Assembly (NCBI GenBank): GCA_019120315.1
Contig: DWVJ01000011.1
Location: forward strand, 1 to 64,000
Length of the DNA stretch: 64,000 nt
Direction of reading: 5' to 3'
Origin: Candidatus Ruminococcus avistercoris
GTDB taxonomy: Bacteria; Bacillota; Clostridia; Lachnospirales; Lachnospiraceae
Below, piece after piece: positions 7,021 to 15,964 of this stretch. The notes beneath the pieces are model-generated. The model did not search any database and was not told the DNA's origin. It saw only the letters and a program-made list of their open reading frames with translations. A program made the translations under genes and the position numbers. Positions within the stretch are counted from its first letter, which is position 1. Each line of letters starts with the position of its first letter.

Positions 7021-8685
7021 ATGTCCGTCAATATTTCCAGAGAAAAACGGGAAGAACAGCTGCGTATGTTGGAAACACTCCGATGTCATATCGCATCGGA
7101 GGATCAGGGGGAGCAGACTGGCAAACTGCTGTCTTACATAAATGAGATCGAAAAAGGCATAAAGGAGAAAAAATTCGGTCTGACCTTTGAACATCATCGG
7201 GAGAAGATCCAGGAAGTGCTCCAGACGCATATCCCCTGGCTGGAAGAAGAAAAGGAACTGCGGATAAACGGGGAGGGTCCCTGCCATTTTCTTATGGAGG
7301 GGGACAACCTGGCGTCTCTGCAGCTTCTTTTGAAAACTCACCGGGAAAAAATCGATCTGATCATCATCGATCCTCCTTATAACAGGGGGAAAAATGATTT
7401 TATCTACGATGACGATTATGTGGATACAAGTGATGATTTCCGTCACAGCAAGTGGGCTTCCTTCATGGAGATCCGGCTGCGTCTGGCCCGCCGGCTGCTG
7501 AAACCGGAGGGGTATATTTTTATTAACATCGATGACAATGAGCTGACCACGCTGAAAATGGTCTGTGATGAGATTTTCCGGGAACAGAATTTTGTGGGGA
7601 TGTACATGTGGGAGAAGACTTCCACCGCCCCGGCTCTTTCCAGGAAGGTGAGAAAAAAGCTGGAATATATTCTGTGTTACGGGAAAAGGCTGGATTCCTC
7701 CCATCAGTTCTCCCAGGGAGCCATCGATGGGGATGATGCGCCCCTTCTTAACAGCGGAAACGGAAAAAAGACGCTGACGTTTCCGCCGGGGAGCGTCCGT
7801 TTCCGGATCAAAGACGGGATTTACCGTCCCCATGACAGCCGAAAAATTCATCTGGAACAGCCTGTGGAGGTAAAAGGAGGAGTTAACATAACACCCCTTG
7901 TGGCCACCGGGGAGTACAAATGGGTGCAGGAGACGCTGGAGCGGGAAATCGCTGAGGGGACGTATTTTCTGGTCAAGTCAAAACTGTTTTCCATACGGTA
8001 TCAGCGGACGGGAAAGATGGTTCACAAAACCCCACAGAATCTGCTCAACGGCGAACTGGGGGTGGGAACCAATGAGGAGGCCCAAAAGGAGCTGAAAGCC
8101 CTGGGCCTGCCTCCTTTTGACTATCCCAAGCCCACTTCCCTGTACACTTTTCTGATCAATATGATTAACCGAGATAAAGACATCACGGTACTGGATTTCT
8201 TTGCCGGCTCCGGTACCACCGGCCATGCGGTGCTGCGGCAGAACAAAGAGGACGGGGGAAGACGCCGGTTCATCCTGTGTACCAATAATCAGGGCGGTGT
8301 CTGCCGGGAAATTGCCTGGGAACGTCTGAGAAAGGTGATGGAGCAGGAACAGGGCTGCGGTTCCCTGACGTATCTGAAAGTGAATTACCTGCCGGTGGAA
8401 GGCCGTATGTATTATGAATATGCCGATGAGCTGGCCTCTCACGTGAGGGAACTGATACAGCTGGAATGGGGACAGATTCCGGAAAAGAATGAGCAGGCGC
8501 TGTTGCTGCTCACCCAGGAGGAGACAGATCGGTATCTGACAAAGGAAAGCTGCCCCATGCATTGCCGGATGGTATATCTGGGCGGCGATGTTCTGCTGAC
8601 GGGGGCGCAGGAAGCGCTGGTACGGGAACGGAACATAGAGGTCGTAACGGTGCCCGAGTATTTTTACAGTGAACTGGAGGGATGA
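7021..8685 (+). CDS. Type III-like DNA adenine methyltransferase (Mod)
   Basis: A 554-residue methyltransferase with catalytic DPPY (residues 117-120) before the AdoMet-binding FAGSG (394-398), the beta-class order typical of type III Mod subunits. The segment between them, including about 200-330, is the likely target-recognition region. It methylates adenine in a short asymmetric site and protects host DNA; the site cannot be predicted. The N-terminal ~80 residues are helical. It starts one base after the HD gene, and its end touches the restriction helicase gene. Confidence 0.9.
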   Translation: MSVNISREKREEQLRMLETLRCHIASEDQGEQTGKLLSYINEIEKGIKEKKFGLTFEHHREKIQEVLQTHIPWLEEEKELRINGEGPCHFLMEGDNLASLQLLLKTHREKIDLIIIDPPYNRGKNDFIYDDDYVDTSDDFRHSKWASFMEIRLRLARRLLKPEGYIFINIDDNELTTLKMVCDEIFREQNFVGMYMWEKTSTAPALSRKVRKKLEYILCYGKRLDSSHQFSQGAIDGDDAPLLNSGNGKKTLTFPPGSVRFRIKDGIYRPHDSRKIHLEQPVEVKGGVNITPLVATGEYKWVQETLEREIAEGTYFLVKSKLFSIRYQRTGKMVHKTPQNLLNGELGVGTNEEAQKELKALGLPPFDYPKPTSLYTFLINMINRDKDITVLDFFAGSGTTGHAVLRQNKEDGGRRRFILCTNNQGGVCREIAWERLRKVMEQEQGCGSLTYLKVNYLPVEGRMYYEYADELASHVRELIQLEWGQIPEKNEQALLLLTQEETDRYLTKESCPMHCRMVYLGGDVLLTGAQEALVRERNIEVVTVPEYFYSELEG

Positions 8686-8687
8686 AG

Positions 8688-10925
8688 ATGCAGATCAGAC
8701 TGGCAGAATTTCAGAAAGACGCCATTTGCAGACTGATGGATGCCATGGCGTCGCCGAAACGGGATATCGTGCTTAAAAGCTGTACCGGCAGCGGAAAAAC
8801 CATTATCCTGACCAGATTTATGGATACCTTCTGCAGGGAATATGGCGGGACCGTCTTCATCTGGCTGACGCCCGGGCGGGGGAATCTGGAAGAGCAAAGC
8901 AAGGCCAAGATGGACCGGTATGTCCGCGGCAGCCGGACGAAGCTGCTGGAGGATGTGCTTGCGGAAGGATTCGAGGAAAACGACGCCTGCTTCATCAACT
9001 GGGAAAAACTGACGAAAAAGGGGAATACCGCCCTGAAGGAAGGGGAATGTACCAATTTCCCGGAGCGGATCCAACAGGCGCTGGAGGAGGGGCTGACTTT
9101 TGCGATCATCGTCGATGAAAGCCATCAGAACGATACCATTAAGGCGGATGACATGATCCGGTACTTTCACGCGAAAAAGATTATCCGCTGTTCCGCTACG
9201 CCCCGCAGCGGAAAGCAGGCGCTGGTAATCGAGATCCCGGAGTCAGAGGTGATTGCCGAAGGTCTGATTAAAAAGGTGCTGATCATCAACGAGAATTTTG
9301 CCCGGAATATCAGTGTGGACAGCCAGGTTTCCTATCTGCTGGAAAAGGCGGTGGAAAAGCAGCGGAGTCTGCGGGGAGAATTCCTGAAGCGAGGGAAGGA
9401 AATCAATCCTTTGATTATTATCCAGATCCCCAATAAGTCCCGGCTGCTGCAGGAGGAAGTGGAGCAGTATCTGCAAAAACACGGCCTGACTTATGAAAAC
9501 GGCCGGCTGGCAGTATGGCTTTCCGATAAAAAGGAAAATCTGGAAGGAATCGAGGAAAAAAACGGCCGGCAGGAAGCGGTGATTATCAAGCAGGCCGTGG
9601 CCACGGGCTGGGACTGTCCCCGGGCTTATATCCTGGTAAAGCTAAGAGACAACATGAATGAAACCTTTGAAGTGCAGACCATCGGCCGGATCCGCCGGAT
9701 GCCGGAGGCCATGCATTATGAAAATGATCTGCTGGACAGCTGTTATCTCTATACGCTGGATGAAAAATTTACCGAAGGAGTCCGCCATCACCTGGGAAGA
9801 AATGCGCTGGATGCCATGACGCTGTCACTGAAACCGGAATTTCACGAGATTACGCTGAAAAGTGAGAAGAAGACCATGGTTCCCGTTACCCGGGACGATG
9901 TGGCTGCGCTGCACTGTATGCAGGACTGGTATAGTAAAAAGTATGGGACGGATACCCGGACGATGGAAAATCAGAAACGGCTGGAAGTGTCCGGCTATAT
10001 TTTCACGGACAGTATCCGCAATTACACCATTTCCGGCCGGGTAGCCACTCTGGATGAAGTGCTGGAAGCGCGTCAGCAGGGGCTGCATGTGATCACCATT
10101 GACGAACCTCTGGACACACATAAGCACGGACGGGCGTACCATCACACTGTGGCGGAACTGGGGCGCGCGGTCAGTCTGTCCTACCGGCAGATGAATGTCA
10201 TATTGCGCCGGCTGTTTGACGGCGGCGTCCGTTCCTCCGGGAAGATACTTATGTTAACCACCAGAGAGGTGTATGGATTTATTCTGAACAATGCCAGGCG
10301 GCTGAAGGAGGATATCCGCCATGCCATGGCAGATATGCTGGAACAGGAAATCATGCAGATCGACGCCAAAACCATAGTGGATTTTTTCATTCCGCGAAGC
10401 TGTGTGTTCACTTATGACAGCCGGGCGAAAAAGCAAAAGGAAATGAAAAAGAACGTCTATCGGGGCTATCTGGCGTCGGCGGAAACCCGTTCTTCCGGTG
10501 AAAAGGAACTGGAAAAATTCTGTGAGGAGAGAATGGAAATCGACTGGTTTTATAAAAACGGCGATCAGGGTGCGGAATACTTTTCCATCGTATACAGGGA
10601 CGGGGCAAAGAACCAGCGTTCCTTTTATCCCGATTACCTGGTGGGGATCGGGGGCCGGATCTGGATTCTGGAGACCAAAGGCGGATTTCAGAAAAGCGGA
10701 AAAAGCGAGGATATCGATCTCTTTTCCAAAAGAAAGTTTCAGGTTTTGAAAGCCTATCTGGATGGTCATGGACTGCAGGGCGGTTTTGTCCGGCTGGATG
10801 AAAAAAGCCGGCAGCTGTGTATCTGCATGGAGGATTACAGCGACGACATTGACAGCAGCAGCTGGAGACTGCTGGAAGAGGTGGTGGAGGAAGCTTATGC
10901 AGAAATTTCAGAGAGTGAATCATGA
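8688..10925 (+). CDS. Type III restriction helicase-endonuclease (Res)-like
   Basis: A ~745-residue SF2 helicase: Walker A CTGSGKT near residue 35, DESH near 145, SATP soon after, ATGWDCPRAYILVKLRD and QTIGRIRR as late helicase motifs. A PD...ETK nuclease signature near residues 650-666 (PDYLVG, then WILETKGG) suits the type III Res cleavage domain. It would cut unmodified DNA with the adjacent Mod. The ATG at 8688 has better spacing to GGAGGG than the overlapping ATG at 8682 (ATGA with the mod stop). It is somewhat shorter than classical Res subunits (~900+). Confidence 0.88.
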   Translation: MQIRLAEFQKDAICRLMDAMASPKRDIVLKSCTGSGKTIILTRFMDTFCREYGGTVFIWLTPGRGNLEEQSKAKMDRYVRGSRTKLLEDVLAEGFEENDACFINWEKLTKKGNTALKEGECTNFPERIQQALEEGLTFAIIVDESHQNDTIKADDMIRYFHAKKIIRCSATPRSGKQALVIEIPESEVIAEGLIKKVLIINENFARNISVDSQVSYLLEKAVEKQRSLRGEFLKRGKEINPLIIIQIPNKSRLLQEEVEQYLQKHGLTYENGRLAVWLSDKKENLEGIEEKNGRQEAVIIKQAVATGWDCPRAYILVKLRDNMNETFEVQTIGRIRRMPEAMHYENDLLDSCYLYTLDEKFTEGVRHHLGRNALDAMTLSLKPEFHEITLKSEKKTMVPVTRDDVAALHCMQDWYSKKYGTDTRTMENQKRLEVSGYIFTDSIRNYTISGRVATLDEVLEARQQGLHVITIDEPLDTHKHGRAYHHTVAELGRAVSLSYRQMNVILRRLFDGGVRSSGKILMLTTREVYGFILNNARRLKEDIRHAMADMLEQEIMQIDAKTIVDFFIPRSCVFTYDSRAKKQKEMKKNVYRGYLASAETRSSGEKELEKFCEERMEIDWFYKNGDQGAEYFSIVYRDGAKNQRSFYPDYLVGIGGRIWILETKGGFQKSGKSEDIDLFSKRKFQVLKAYLDGHGLQGGFVRLDEKSRQLCICMEDYSDDIDSSSWRLLEEVVEEAYAEISESES

Positions 10926-11394
10926 ATTCCCCCCGGTATTTGACAAAAGATCCAGGGTATTGATGCTGGGGACCATGCCTTCGCCCAAATCCAGGGAAAA
11001 CGGCTTTTACTACGGCCACCCCAGAAACCGGTTTTGGCCGGTTCTGGCCCAGGTGTGTCAAAGTCCCTGCCCGCAGACCAGGGAAGAAAAAATTTCCTTT
11101 GCCCTGGAACATAAAATCGCCGTCTGGGATGTGCTGGCAAGCTGTGACATCTGCGGGGCGGATGACGGAAGCATACAAAATCCCGTTCCCAATGATATGA
11201 GCGTCATACTGGAGCAGGCAGACATACAGGCGGTATTCGCCACGGGAGCAAAGGCGTATGTCCTTTATAAAAAATACTGCCGGGAAAAAACACAGCTGGA
11301 AGCGGTTCGGCTGCCCTCCACCAGTCCAGCCAACTGCAGGATTTCCTTTGAGGAACTGGTAAAAGATTACCGTGTTATCTTAAAATATCTGTGA
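10897..11394 (+). CDS. DNA-deoxyinosine glycosylase-like (UDG superfamily)
   Basis: A 165-residue UDG-superfamily protein. It shows the N-terminal LGTMPSPKSRENGFYYGHPRNRFWPVL block, then VWDVLASCDI and the late LPSTSPAN. These fit the family-6 hypoxanthine-DNA glycosylase group, which removes deaminated bases to start base-excision repair. The ATG at 10897 follows GGAGGAA and lies inside the 3' end of the restriction gene (29-bp overlap), so the two are translated together. A repair glycosylase at the tail of a restriction operon is unusual context but may be chance. Confidence 0.85.
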   Translation: MQKFQRVNHEFPPVFDKRSRVLMLGTMPSPKSRENGFYYGHPRNRFWPVLAQVCQSPCPQTREEKISFALEHKIAVWDVLASCDICGADDGSIQNPVPNDMSVILEQADIQAVFATGAKAYVLYKKYCREKTQLEAVRLPSTSPANCRISFEELVKDYRVILKYL

Positions 11395-11481
11395 CAGAGA
11401 CTGGACAGCCCCAAAAGTTTATGGTATTCTCTAACAAATATTGAAAAACCGTACGGTGTGCCCGGAAAATTTCGGAAGACT

Positions 11482-11520
11482 GCCGGAGACAGACAAAAAT
11501 CATGTCTGTCTCCGGCTTTT
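11482..11520 (+). terminator. Rho-independent terminator ending the R-M operon
   Basis: A 14-bp stem (GCCGGAGACAGACA at 11482-11495 with TGTCTGTCTCCGGC at 11503-11516) followed by TTTTG. It lies upstream of the pabB remnant, so that remnant has no obvious promoter from this side. Confidence 0.9.
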
Positions 11521-11578
11521 GTATTTTCGGGAGAAAGGAGAAAAAATACAGGATGATCCCATTCCCGCGCGTCATGGA

Positions 11579-12172
11579 AAGCTGGCTTCTTTTCAGGCAG
11601 ATTTTGAGAAGGAGGAGTATCAGAGGGCGATTGATGATATGATGGAATATATCCGCGCGGGAGATATTTATATAGCCAACATGACTCAGAGGCTTTTTAT
11701 GGACAGCAGGAAAGATCCTTATGATGTTTTCCGTTATCTGAGATCGCATAATCCCTCGCCCTTTGGCGCTTATCTGAATTACGGTGATTTTCAGATTGTC
11801 TGTGCCTCGCCGGAACGCTTCCTGCAGGTCAGAGGAAAGCTGAGAGAGGAAGTATCTCTCATGGATCTGATAAGAGCGGCGTTTCCCGGAGGATCCATCA
11901 CAGGCGCTCCGAAAATCAGAGCGATGGAAATCATCGATGAGCTGGAACACAGCCGGCGGGGACTGTATACAGGATCCATCGGCTATCTGTCCCTGGACGG
12001 TTCCTGTGATTTAAATATTGTGATACGGACGGCGGTTTATCAAGACGGACGATACCATCTGGGGGTCGGCGGAGGGATTACCTGTGAGTCAGATACAGAA
12101 TTTGAATACGAAGAGACGCTGCAGAAAGCAAAGGCGATAAGGGAGGCTGTTTATGAATGTGAAGCTGGATGA
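11579..12172 (+). pseudogene. pabB: Decayed aminodeoxychorismate synthase component I
   Basis: Residues match the C-terminal half of PabB: IDDMMEYIRAGDIYIANMTQR, then SPERFL, FPGGSITGAPKIRAMEIIDELE, GSIGYLS and a GGGI motif. About the first 200 residues are absent and no in-frame start with a ribosome site exists. Between SPERFLQVRG and KLREEVSLMDL some 75 residues are missing in frame. These normally contain PIKGT, the DLxRND segment and the Glu before HxxS, which bind chorismate and Mg. The protein cannot be active. The reading frame stays open and overlaps pabC by 20 bp. No pabA is nearby. Confidence 0.85.
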
Positions 12173-12887
12173 AGGGATGGCTTTCGGTCTGGGGGTTTTT
12201 GAGACCATCAGGATCGAGCGGGGGAAGGCAATACTCCTGCAGGAACATATAAGCAGAATGCGTTGCGGGATCCGACAGCTGGGGATAGAAAGGGAGGAAG
12301 TGAACCGGCGGCTGGCACCGGAGAGGATCTGCGACTGGATCAAAGAAAGATCCATGAAACAGGGGGCGCTCAAGATCATTGTTACCGAAAAAAATATTCT
12401 GTTTGCAGAGCGGGAGAATCCTTATAAACCGACGGACTATGAGAAAGGTTTTCATCTTGAATTCAGCCGGGTGAGAAGAAATGAAACTTCTCCCCTGACC
12501 TATCTGAAAACCCTCAATTACGGGGACAATATCCTGGAAAAGAGAAGAATAAAAAAGGAAGGAGCAGACGAACCGCTGTTTTTAAACACCAGAGGCGAGA
12601 TTGCGGAAGGGGCTGTGACGAATATCTTTTTTGTAAAAGACGGCAGACTTTATACCCCGCCCGTCTCCTGCGGGCTGCTGCCGGGAACTGTACGGGAATT
12701 TATTATCAAAAATTTTCCCGCCTGTGAGAGAGTAATTCGCCCGGAAGAGACAAAGAATTTTCAGGAAGCCTTTGTCACCAATTCCCTTCTGGGAATCATG
12801 CCGGCTGCCAGTCTGGGAGAGAAAAAATTTACGGAACGTACTTTTGTACTAAAAATACAGAAAATGTACAGAAATCTGCTGCTTTAG
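12153..12887 (+). CDS. pabC: Aminodeoxychorismate lyase (class IV aminotransferase)
   Basis: A 244-residue PLP enzyme of fold IV: GLGVFETIR near the N terminus, the lysine region around LKTLNYGDNILEKRRIK, EIAEGAVTNIFFVKDG and PVSCGLLPGTVRE. PabC converts aminodeoxychorismate to p-aminobenzoate for folate. It overlaps the pabB remnant. With PabB destroyed it lacks a local source of substrate, so it may be a leftover or may serve as a D-amino-acid or branched-chain transaminase; the fold does not decide. The length is close to normal (about 250-270). Confidence 0.8.
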   Translation: MNVKLDEGMAFGLGVFETIRIERGKAILLQEHISRMRCGIRQLGIEREEVNRRLAPERICDWIKERSMKQGALKIIVTEKNILFAERENPYKPTDYEKGFHLEFSRVRRNETSPLTYLKTLNYGDNILEKRRIKKEGADEPLFLNTRGEIAEGAVTNIFFVKDGRLYTPPVSCGLLPGTVREFIIKNFPACERVIRPEETKNFQEAFVTNSLLGIMPAASLGEKKFTERTFVLKIQKMYRNLLL

Positions 12888-12905
12888 GAAATCTTCATAT
12901 ATTCC

Positions 12906-12933
12906 TTGCGCTTTTGATTTTATGTGCTATAAT
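12906..12933 (+). promoter_or_regulatory. Promoter of the folE operon
   Basis: TTGCGC at 12906-12911, a 16-bp spacer, TATAAT at 12928-12933 with a TGC extended -10. The start would fall near 12940, just ahead of the riboswitch aptamer. Confidence 0.65.
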
Positions 12934-12953
12934 TGTGGGTAATGAAGATAATA

Positions 12954-13126
12954 TGCAAAATAGGATTTCATGCGTCAAGTGTTCAGTGGATGGGGAGTTG
13001 CCGCCGAAACGAAAAGTTCGTCTTACGATATGAAGTCTGCACCCGTTGCAACAATATAGGATTACATCTCATATTGTGTAGGGATATTTCGGTCATATGT
13101 CTGTCACACTATGGAGATGTTTTTTT
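12954..13126 (+). ncRNA. Tetrahydrofolate (THF) riboswitch with terminator
   Basis: Aptamer 12954-13050. P1 is TGCAA (12954-12958) with TTGCA (13046-13050). P2 is GATTTCAT (12964-12971) with ATGAAGTC (13030-13037). Between them lie the conserved GCGTCAAGTG and GGATGGGGAGTTGCC, a CGAA-type hairpin, and then TGCACCCG on the return strand. This matches the THF-I class by order and core bases. Expression platform: ACAATAT (13051-13057) can pair with ATATTGT (13071-13077) as an antiterminator, or ACATCTC (13064-13070) pairs with GAGATGT (13114-13120) followed by T7 as a terminator. Ligand binding should favour termination before folE. Confidence 0.88.
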
Positions 13127-13183
13127 GTGGAATAAAAAAACAGTCTCCAGAAAACCTGAAGTTTCGAGAAAGGAGTCTGTTTC

Positions 13184-13738
13184 GTGGATAAGGAAAAAAT
13201 CAAGGCAGCCGTTCGCATGCTGCTGGAAGGAATTGGAGAAGACCCGGACCGGGAGGGACTGGTGGAGACGCCGGACCGGATTGCCAGAATGTGCGAGGAA
13301 GTATACGGAGGTCTGTATGAAGACGCAGCCGCCCACCTGGCAAAACAATTTACTGTGGACAACAATGAAATGGTAATCGAGAAAGACATTACCTTTTATT
13401 CCATGTGTGAGCATCACCTTCTCCCCTTTTATGGAAAAGCTCACATTGCTTACATACCCAACGGCAAAGTGGTGGGCTTGAGCAAGCTGGCCAGAACCGT
13501 GGATGTCTATGCCAGACGGGCTCAGATCCAGGAGAAAATGACAAGCCAGATCGCGGACGCTCTGGAAGAGAGCCTGGATCCCAAGGGCGTCATGGTGATG
13601 ATTGAGGCGGAACATACCTGCATGACCATGCGGGGGATCCGCAAACCGGGAAGCAAGACGGTGACCACCGTGACCCGGGGAGCTTTTAAAGATGATTTTG
13701 AACTGCAGAAAATGTTCATGCAGATGGTGAAAAACTGA
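13184..13738 (+). CDS. folE: GTP cyclohydrolase I
   Basis: A 184-residue enzyme making dihydroneopterin triphosphate from GTP, the first folate step. The zinc/catalytic motif [14 protein letters not shown] has Cys75 with His77-His78, a second zinc Cys lies in EHTCMTMRG, and GLSKLAR is present. The start is a GTG at 13184 with GAAAGGAG upstream. It is the first intact gene after the THF riboswitch. Its stop overlaps the next start (TGATG). Confidence 0.96.
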   Translation: MDKEKIKAAVRMLLEGIGEDPDREGLVETPDRIARMCEEVYGGLYEDAAAHLAKQFTVDNNEMVIEKDITFYSMCEHHLLPFYGKAHIAYIPNGKVVGLSKLARTVDVYARRAQIQEKMTSQIADALEESLDPKGVMVMIEAEHTCMTMRGIRKPGSKTVTTVTRGAFKDDFELQKMFMQMVKN

Positions 13739-14223
13739 TGGTGGATATGAGCCGGGTGAACCGGATCTGGAATCATCCGCTGTATCAGACTCATCTGCAC
13801 CAGCTGCTGGAGGCGGAAGAGGAACGGGAATTCTGCCGCCATACCGTGGAGCACTTTCTGGATGTAGCCCGGCTGACCTATATTTTCGTACTGGAAGCCG
13901 GGCTTTCCATATCCCGGGAAGTGATTTATGCGGCGGCGCTGCTCCACGATATCGGACGCAGGATGCAGTATGACCAGGGAATTCCCCACGAGAAAGCCAG
14001 CGCCGGGATCGCGAAGGAGATTCTGCCGGAATGCGGATTTTCCGGGGAAGAGACCGGGATGATTCTGGAAGCTATCCTAAGCCATCGTAAGAAAGAGACG
14101 GGAGTGAATCTCAACGCGCTGATGTATCGGGCGGACAAGATGTCCCGGCTTTGTTTTTGCTGTCCTTCCCGGTCGCGGTGCGACTGGCCGGAGGAAAAGA
14201 AAAATATGACAATACAGTACTGA
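13738..14223 (+). CDS. HD-domain protein of the folate operon
   Basis: A 161-residue HD protein: His in CRHTVEHFLDVARL, then AALLHDIGRRMQYD, HEKASAGIA and AILSHRKK, giving a full HD metal set. A Cys-rich tail (LCFCCPSRSRC) is unusual. It lies exactly between folE and folP, where some operons carry the enzyme that dephosphorylates dihydroneopterin triphosphate (folQ). A phosphohydrolase role at that missing step is a reasonable inference, not a proven function. It overlaps folE by one base and is followed by folP after 12 bp. Confidence 0.8.
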   Translation: MVDMSRVNRIWNHPLYQTHLHQLLEAEEEREFCRHTVEHFLDVARLTYIFVLEAGLSISREVIYAAALLHDIGRRMQYDQGIPHEKASAGIAKEILPECGFSGEETGMILEAILSHRKKETGVNLNALMYRADKMSRLCFCCPSRSRCDWPEEKKNMTIQY

Positions 14224-14235
14224 CCTGGAGGAACT

Positions 14236-15066
14236 ATGAAAATCGGAAACAGAGAATTTGATTTTTCCCGTCATACGTACATCATGGGAATTCTGAATGT
14301 GACGCCGGATTCTTTTTCGGACGGCGGGAAATGGAACGATATGGACCGGGCTCTGCGCCATGTGGAGGAGATGATCCGCGAGGGAGCAGATGTGATCGAT
14401 GTGGGCGGAGAGTCCACCAGACCGGGTCATCAGAAAATCAGCGACGAAGAGGAGACGCAGCGCGTGGCGCCGGTGATCGAAGCTTTGAAGAAGCGGTTCG
14501 ACGTGCCGGTGTCTGTGGATACTTATAAATCGTCGGTGGCCGCTGTGGCCATTGAGGCGGGAGTGGATCTGCTCAATGACATCTGGGGCTTCCGGTACGA
14601 CAGCAAGATGGCCGCCCTGGCAGCAGCATCCCAGGTTGCCTGCTGCCTGATGCATAATAAAGACGAGGCGGTTTACCGGGATTTCATGAAAGATATGATG
14701 GAAGAAACCCTGGAATGCGCCCGCATCGCCCTGCAGGCAGGGGTGGCGAAAGACCGCATTCTGCTGGATCCGGGGATCGGATTCGGGAAAACCTATGAGA
14801 TGAATCTGGAGGCGCTGCGCCGTCTGGATGAGTTCTGCTCTCTGGGATATCCGGTGTTGCTGGGGACATCCCGCAAATCGGTTATCGGGCTGACGCTGGA
14901 TCTGCCGGCTGACCAGAGACTGGAGGGGACGCTGGTGACGACGGTGCTGGCGGTGCAGACCGGATGCGCTTTTGTCCGGGTGCACGATATCCGGGAAAAC
15001 CGGCGGGCCATTCAGATGATGGAGGCAATACAGGGAAAACAGATCCGGGAGAGAATGTATGGATAA
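14236..15066 (+). CDS. folP: Dihydropteroate synthase
   Basis: A 276-residue TIM-barrel enzyme joining 6-hydroxymethyl-dihydropterin pyrophosphate with p-aminobenzoate; the target of sulfonamides. Motifs: MGILNVTPDSFSDGG near the N terminus, GGESTRPG, SVDTYKS, DPGIGFGK and GTSRKS, all intact. GGAGG lies four bases before the ATG. It overlaps folBK by 8 bp. Since pabB upstream is broken, its p-aminobenzoate probably comes from outside the cell or another locus. Confidence 0.96.
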   Translation: MKIGNREFDFSRHTYIMGILNVTPDSFSDGGKWNDMDRALRHVEEMIREGADVIDVGGESTRPGHQKISDEEETQRVAPVIEALKKRFDVPVSVDTYKSSVAAVAIEAGVDLLNDIWGFRYDSKMAALAAASQVACCLMHNKDEAVYRDFMKDMMEETLECARIALQAGVAKDRILLDPGIGFGKTYEMNLEALRRLDEFCSLGYPVLLGTSRKSVIGLTLDLPADQRLEGTLVTTVLAVQTGCAFVRVHDIRENRRAIQMMEAIQGKQIRERMYG

Positions 15067-15889
15067 GATTACAATAAAAAATCTGGAAATATTTGCCAAT
15101 CATGGAGTCTTTCCGGAAGAAAATGTGCTGGGACAGAAATTCGTGGTGTCGGCGGTGCTTTACACGGATATCCGGGAAGCAGGGAAAAGCGATGACCTGA
15201 CGAAATCCATCCATTATGGCGAAGTCAGCCATCAGATCAAAAGCTATGTGGAAAATCATACCTTTCAGCTGCTGGAACGGGTGGCGGAAGGGCTGGCCAG
15301 GGAGCTTTTGCTGAGCGTGCCCCGTCTGGAAGGGATCAAATTGGAAATTAAAAAGCCCTGGGCGCCGGTGGGACTTCCCCTGGAGACGGTGTCGGTGGAG
15401 ATCGAGCGGTGGAAGCACCGCGCGTACATTGCGCTGGGGTCCAACATGGGCGATAAGAGGGGATATCTGCGTCAGGCTGTGGAGTCCCTGAATCAGACGG
15501 AAGGCTGCCGGGTGGAACAGGTGTCAGACTTTATCGTCACCAGTCCCTATGGCGGTGTGGAGCAGGATGACTTTCTCAATGGCGTGCTGAAGATGGAGAC
15601 GATTCTGACGCCATTGGAACTGCTGGATCGTCTCCATGAGATCGAAAAAGAGGCAAACCGGGAGCGGATCGTCCGCTGGGGTCCCAGGACGCTGGATCTG
15701 GATATCCTGCTGTACGATGATCTGGTTTTGGATACCAGTGAACTTCATATCCCGCATATCGATATGCACCGGCGGGATTTCGTGCTGCAGCCGCTGAATC
15801 AGATTGCTTCCCATGTACGCCATCCGGTGCTGAATCTTACCATAGGAGAACTGTGGGATCGTTTAAAGGAAACATCGCAGCAGGCATAG
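15059..15889 (+). CDS. folBK: Bifunctional dihydroneopterin aldolase / HPPK
   Basis: A 276-residue fusion. Residues 1 to ~118 are FolB (IFANHGVFPEE, ERVAEGLARELL), which cleaves dihydroneopterin. From ~120 on, FolK (YIALGSNMGDKRGYLRQA, FLNGVLKMET, RWGPRTLDLDILLYDD, IPHIDMHRRDFVLQPL) pyrophosphorylates the product for FolP. The fusion is common in Firmicutes. It is the last folate gene; a terminator follows within 20 bp. Confidence 0.95.
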   Translation: MDKITIKNLEIFANHGVFPEENVLGQKFVVSAVLYTDIREAGKSDDLTKSIHYGEVSHQIKSYVENHTFQLLERVAEGLARELLLSVPRLEGIKLEIKKPWAPVGLPLETVSVEIERWKHRAYIALGSNMGDKRGYLRQAVESLNQTEGCRVEQVSDFIVTSPYGGVEQDDFLNGVLKMETILTPLELLDRLHEIEKEANRERIVRWGPRTLDLDILLYDDLVLDTSELHIPHIDMHRRDFVLQPLNQIASHVRHPVLNLTIGELWDRLKETSQQA

Positions 15890-15904
15890 CCGCTGCGGTA
15901 TTTG

Positions 15905-15930
15905 GAGTTCCGCCCGGCGGAACTCTTTTT
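15905..15930 (+). terminator. Rho-independent terminator after folBK
   Basis: A 9-bp stem (GAGTTCCGC with GCGGAACTC), 3-base loop, followed by TTTTT. It ends the folate operon. Confidence 0.9.
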
Positions 15931-15964
15931 GTTCTGTTGAAAATGACAAGACCAAGGAGGTAAT

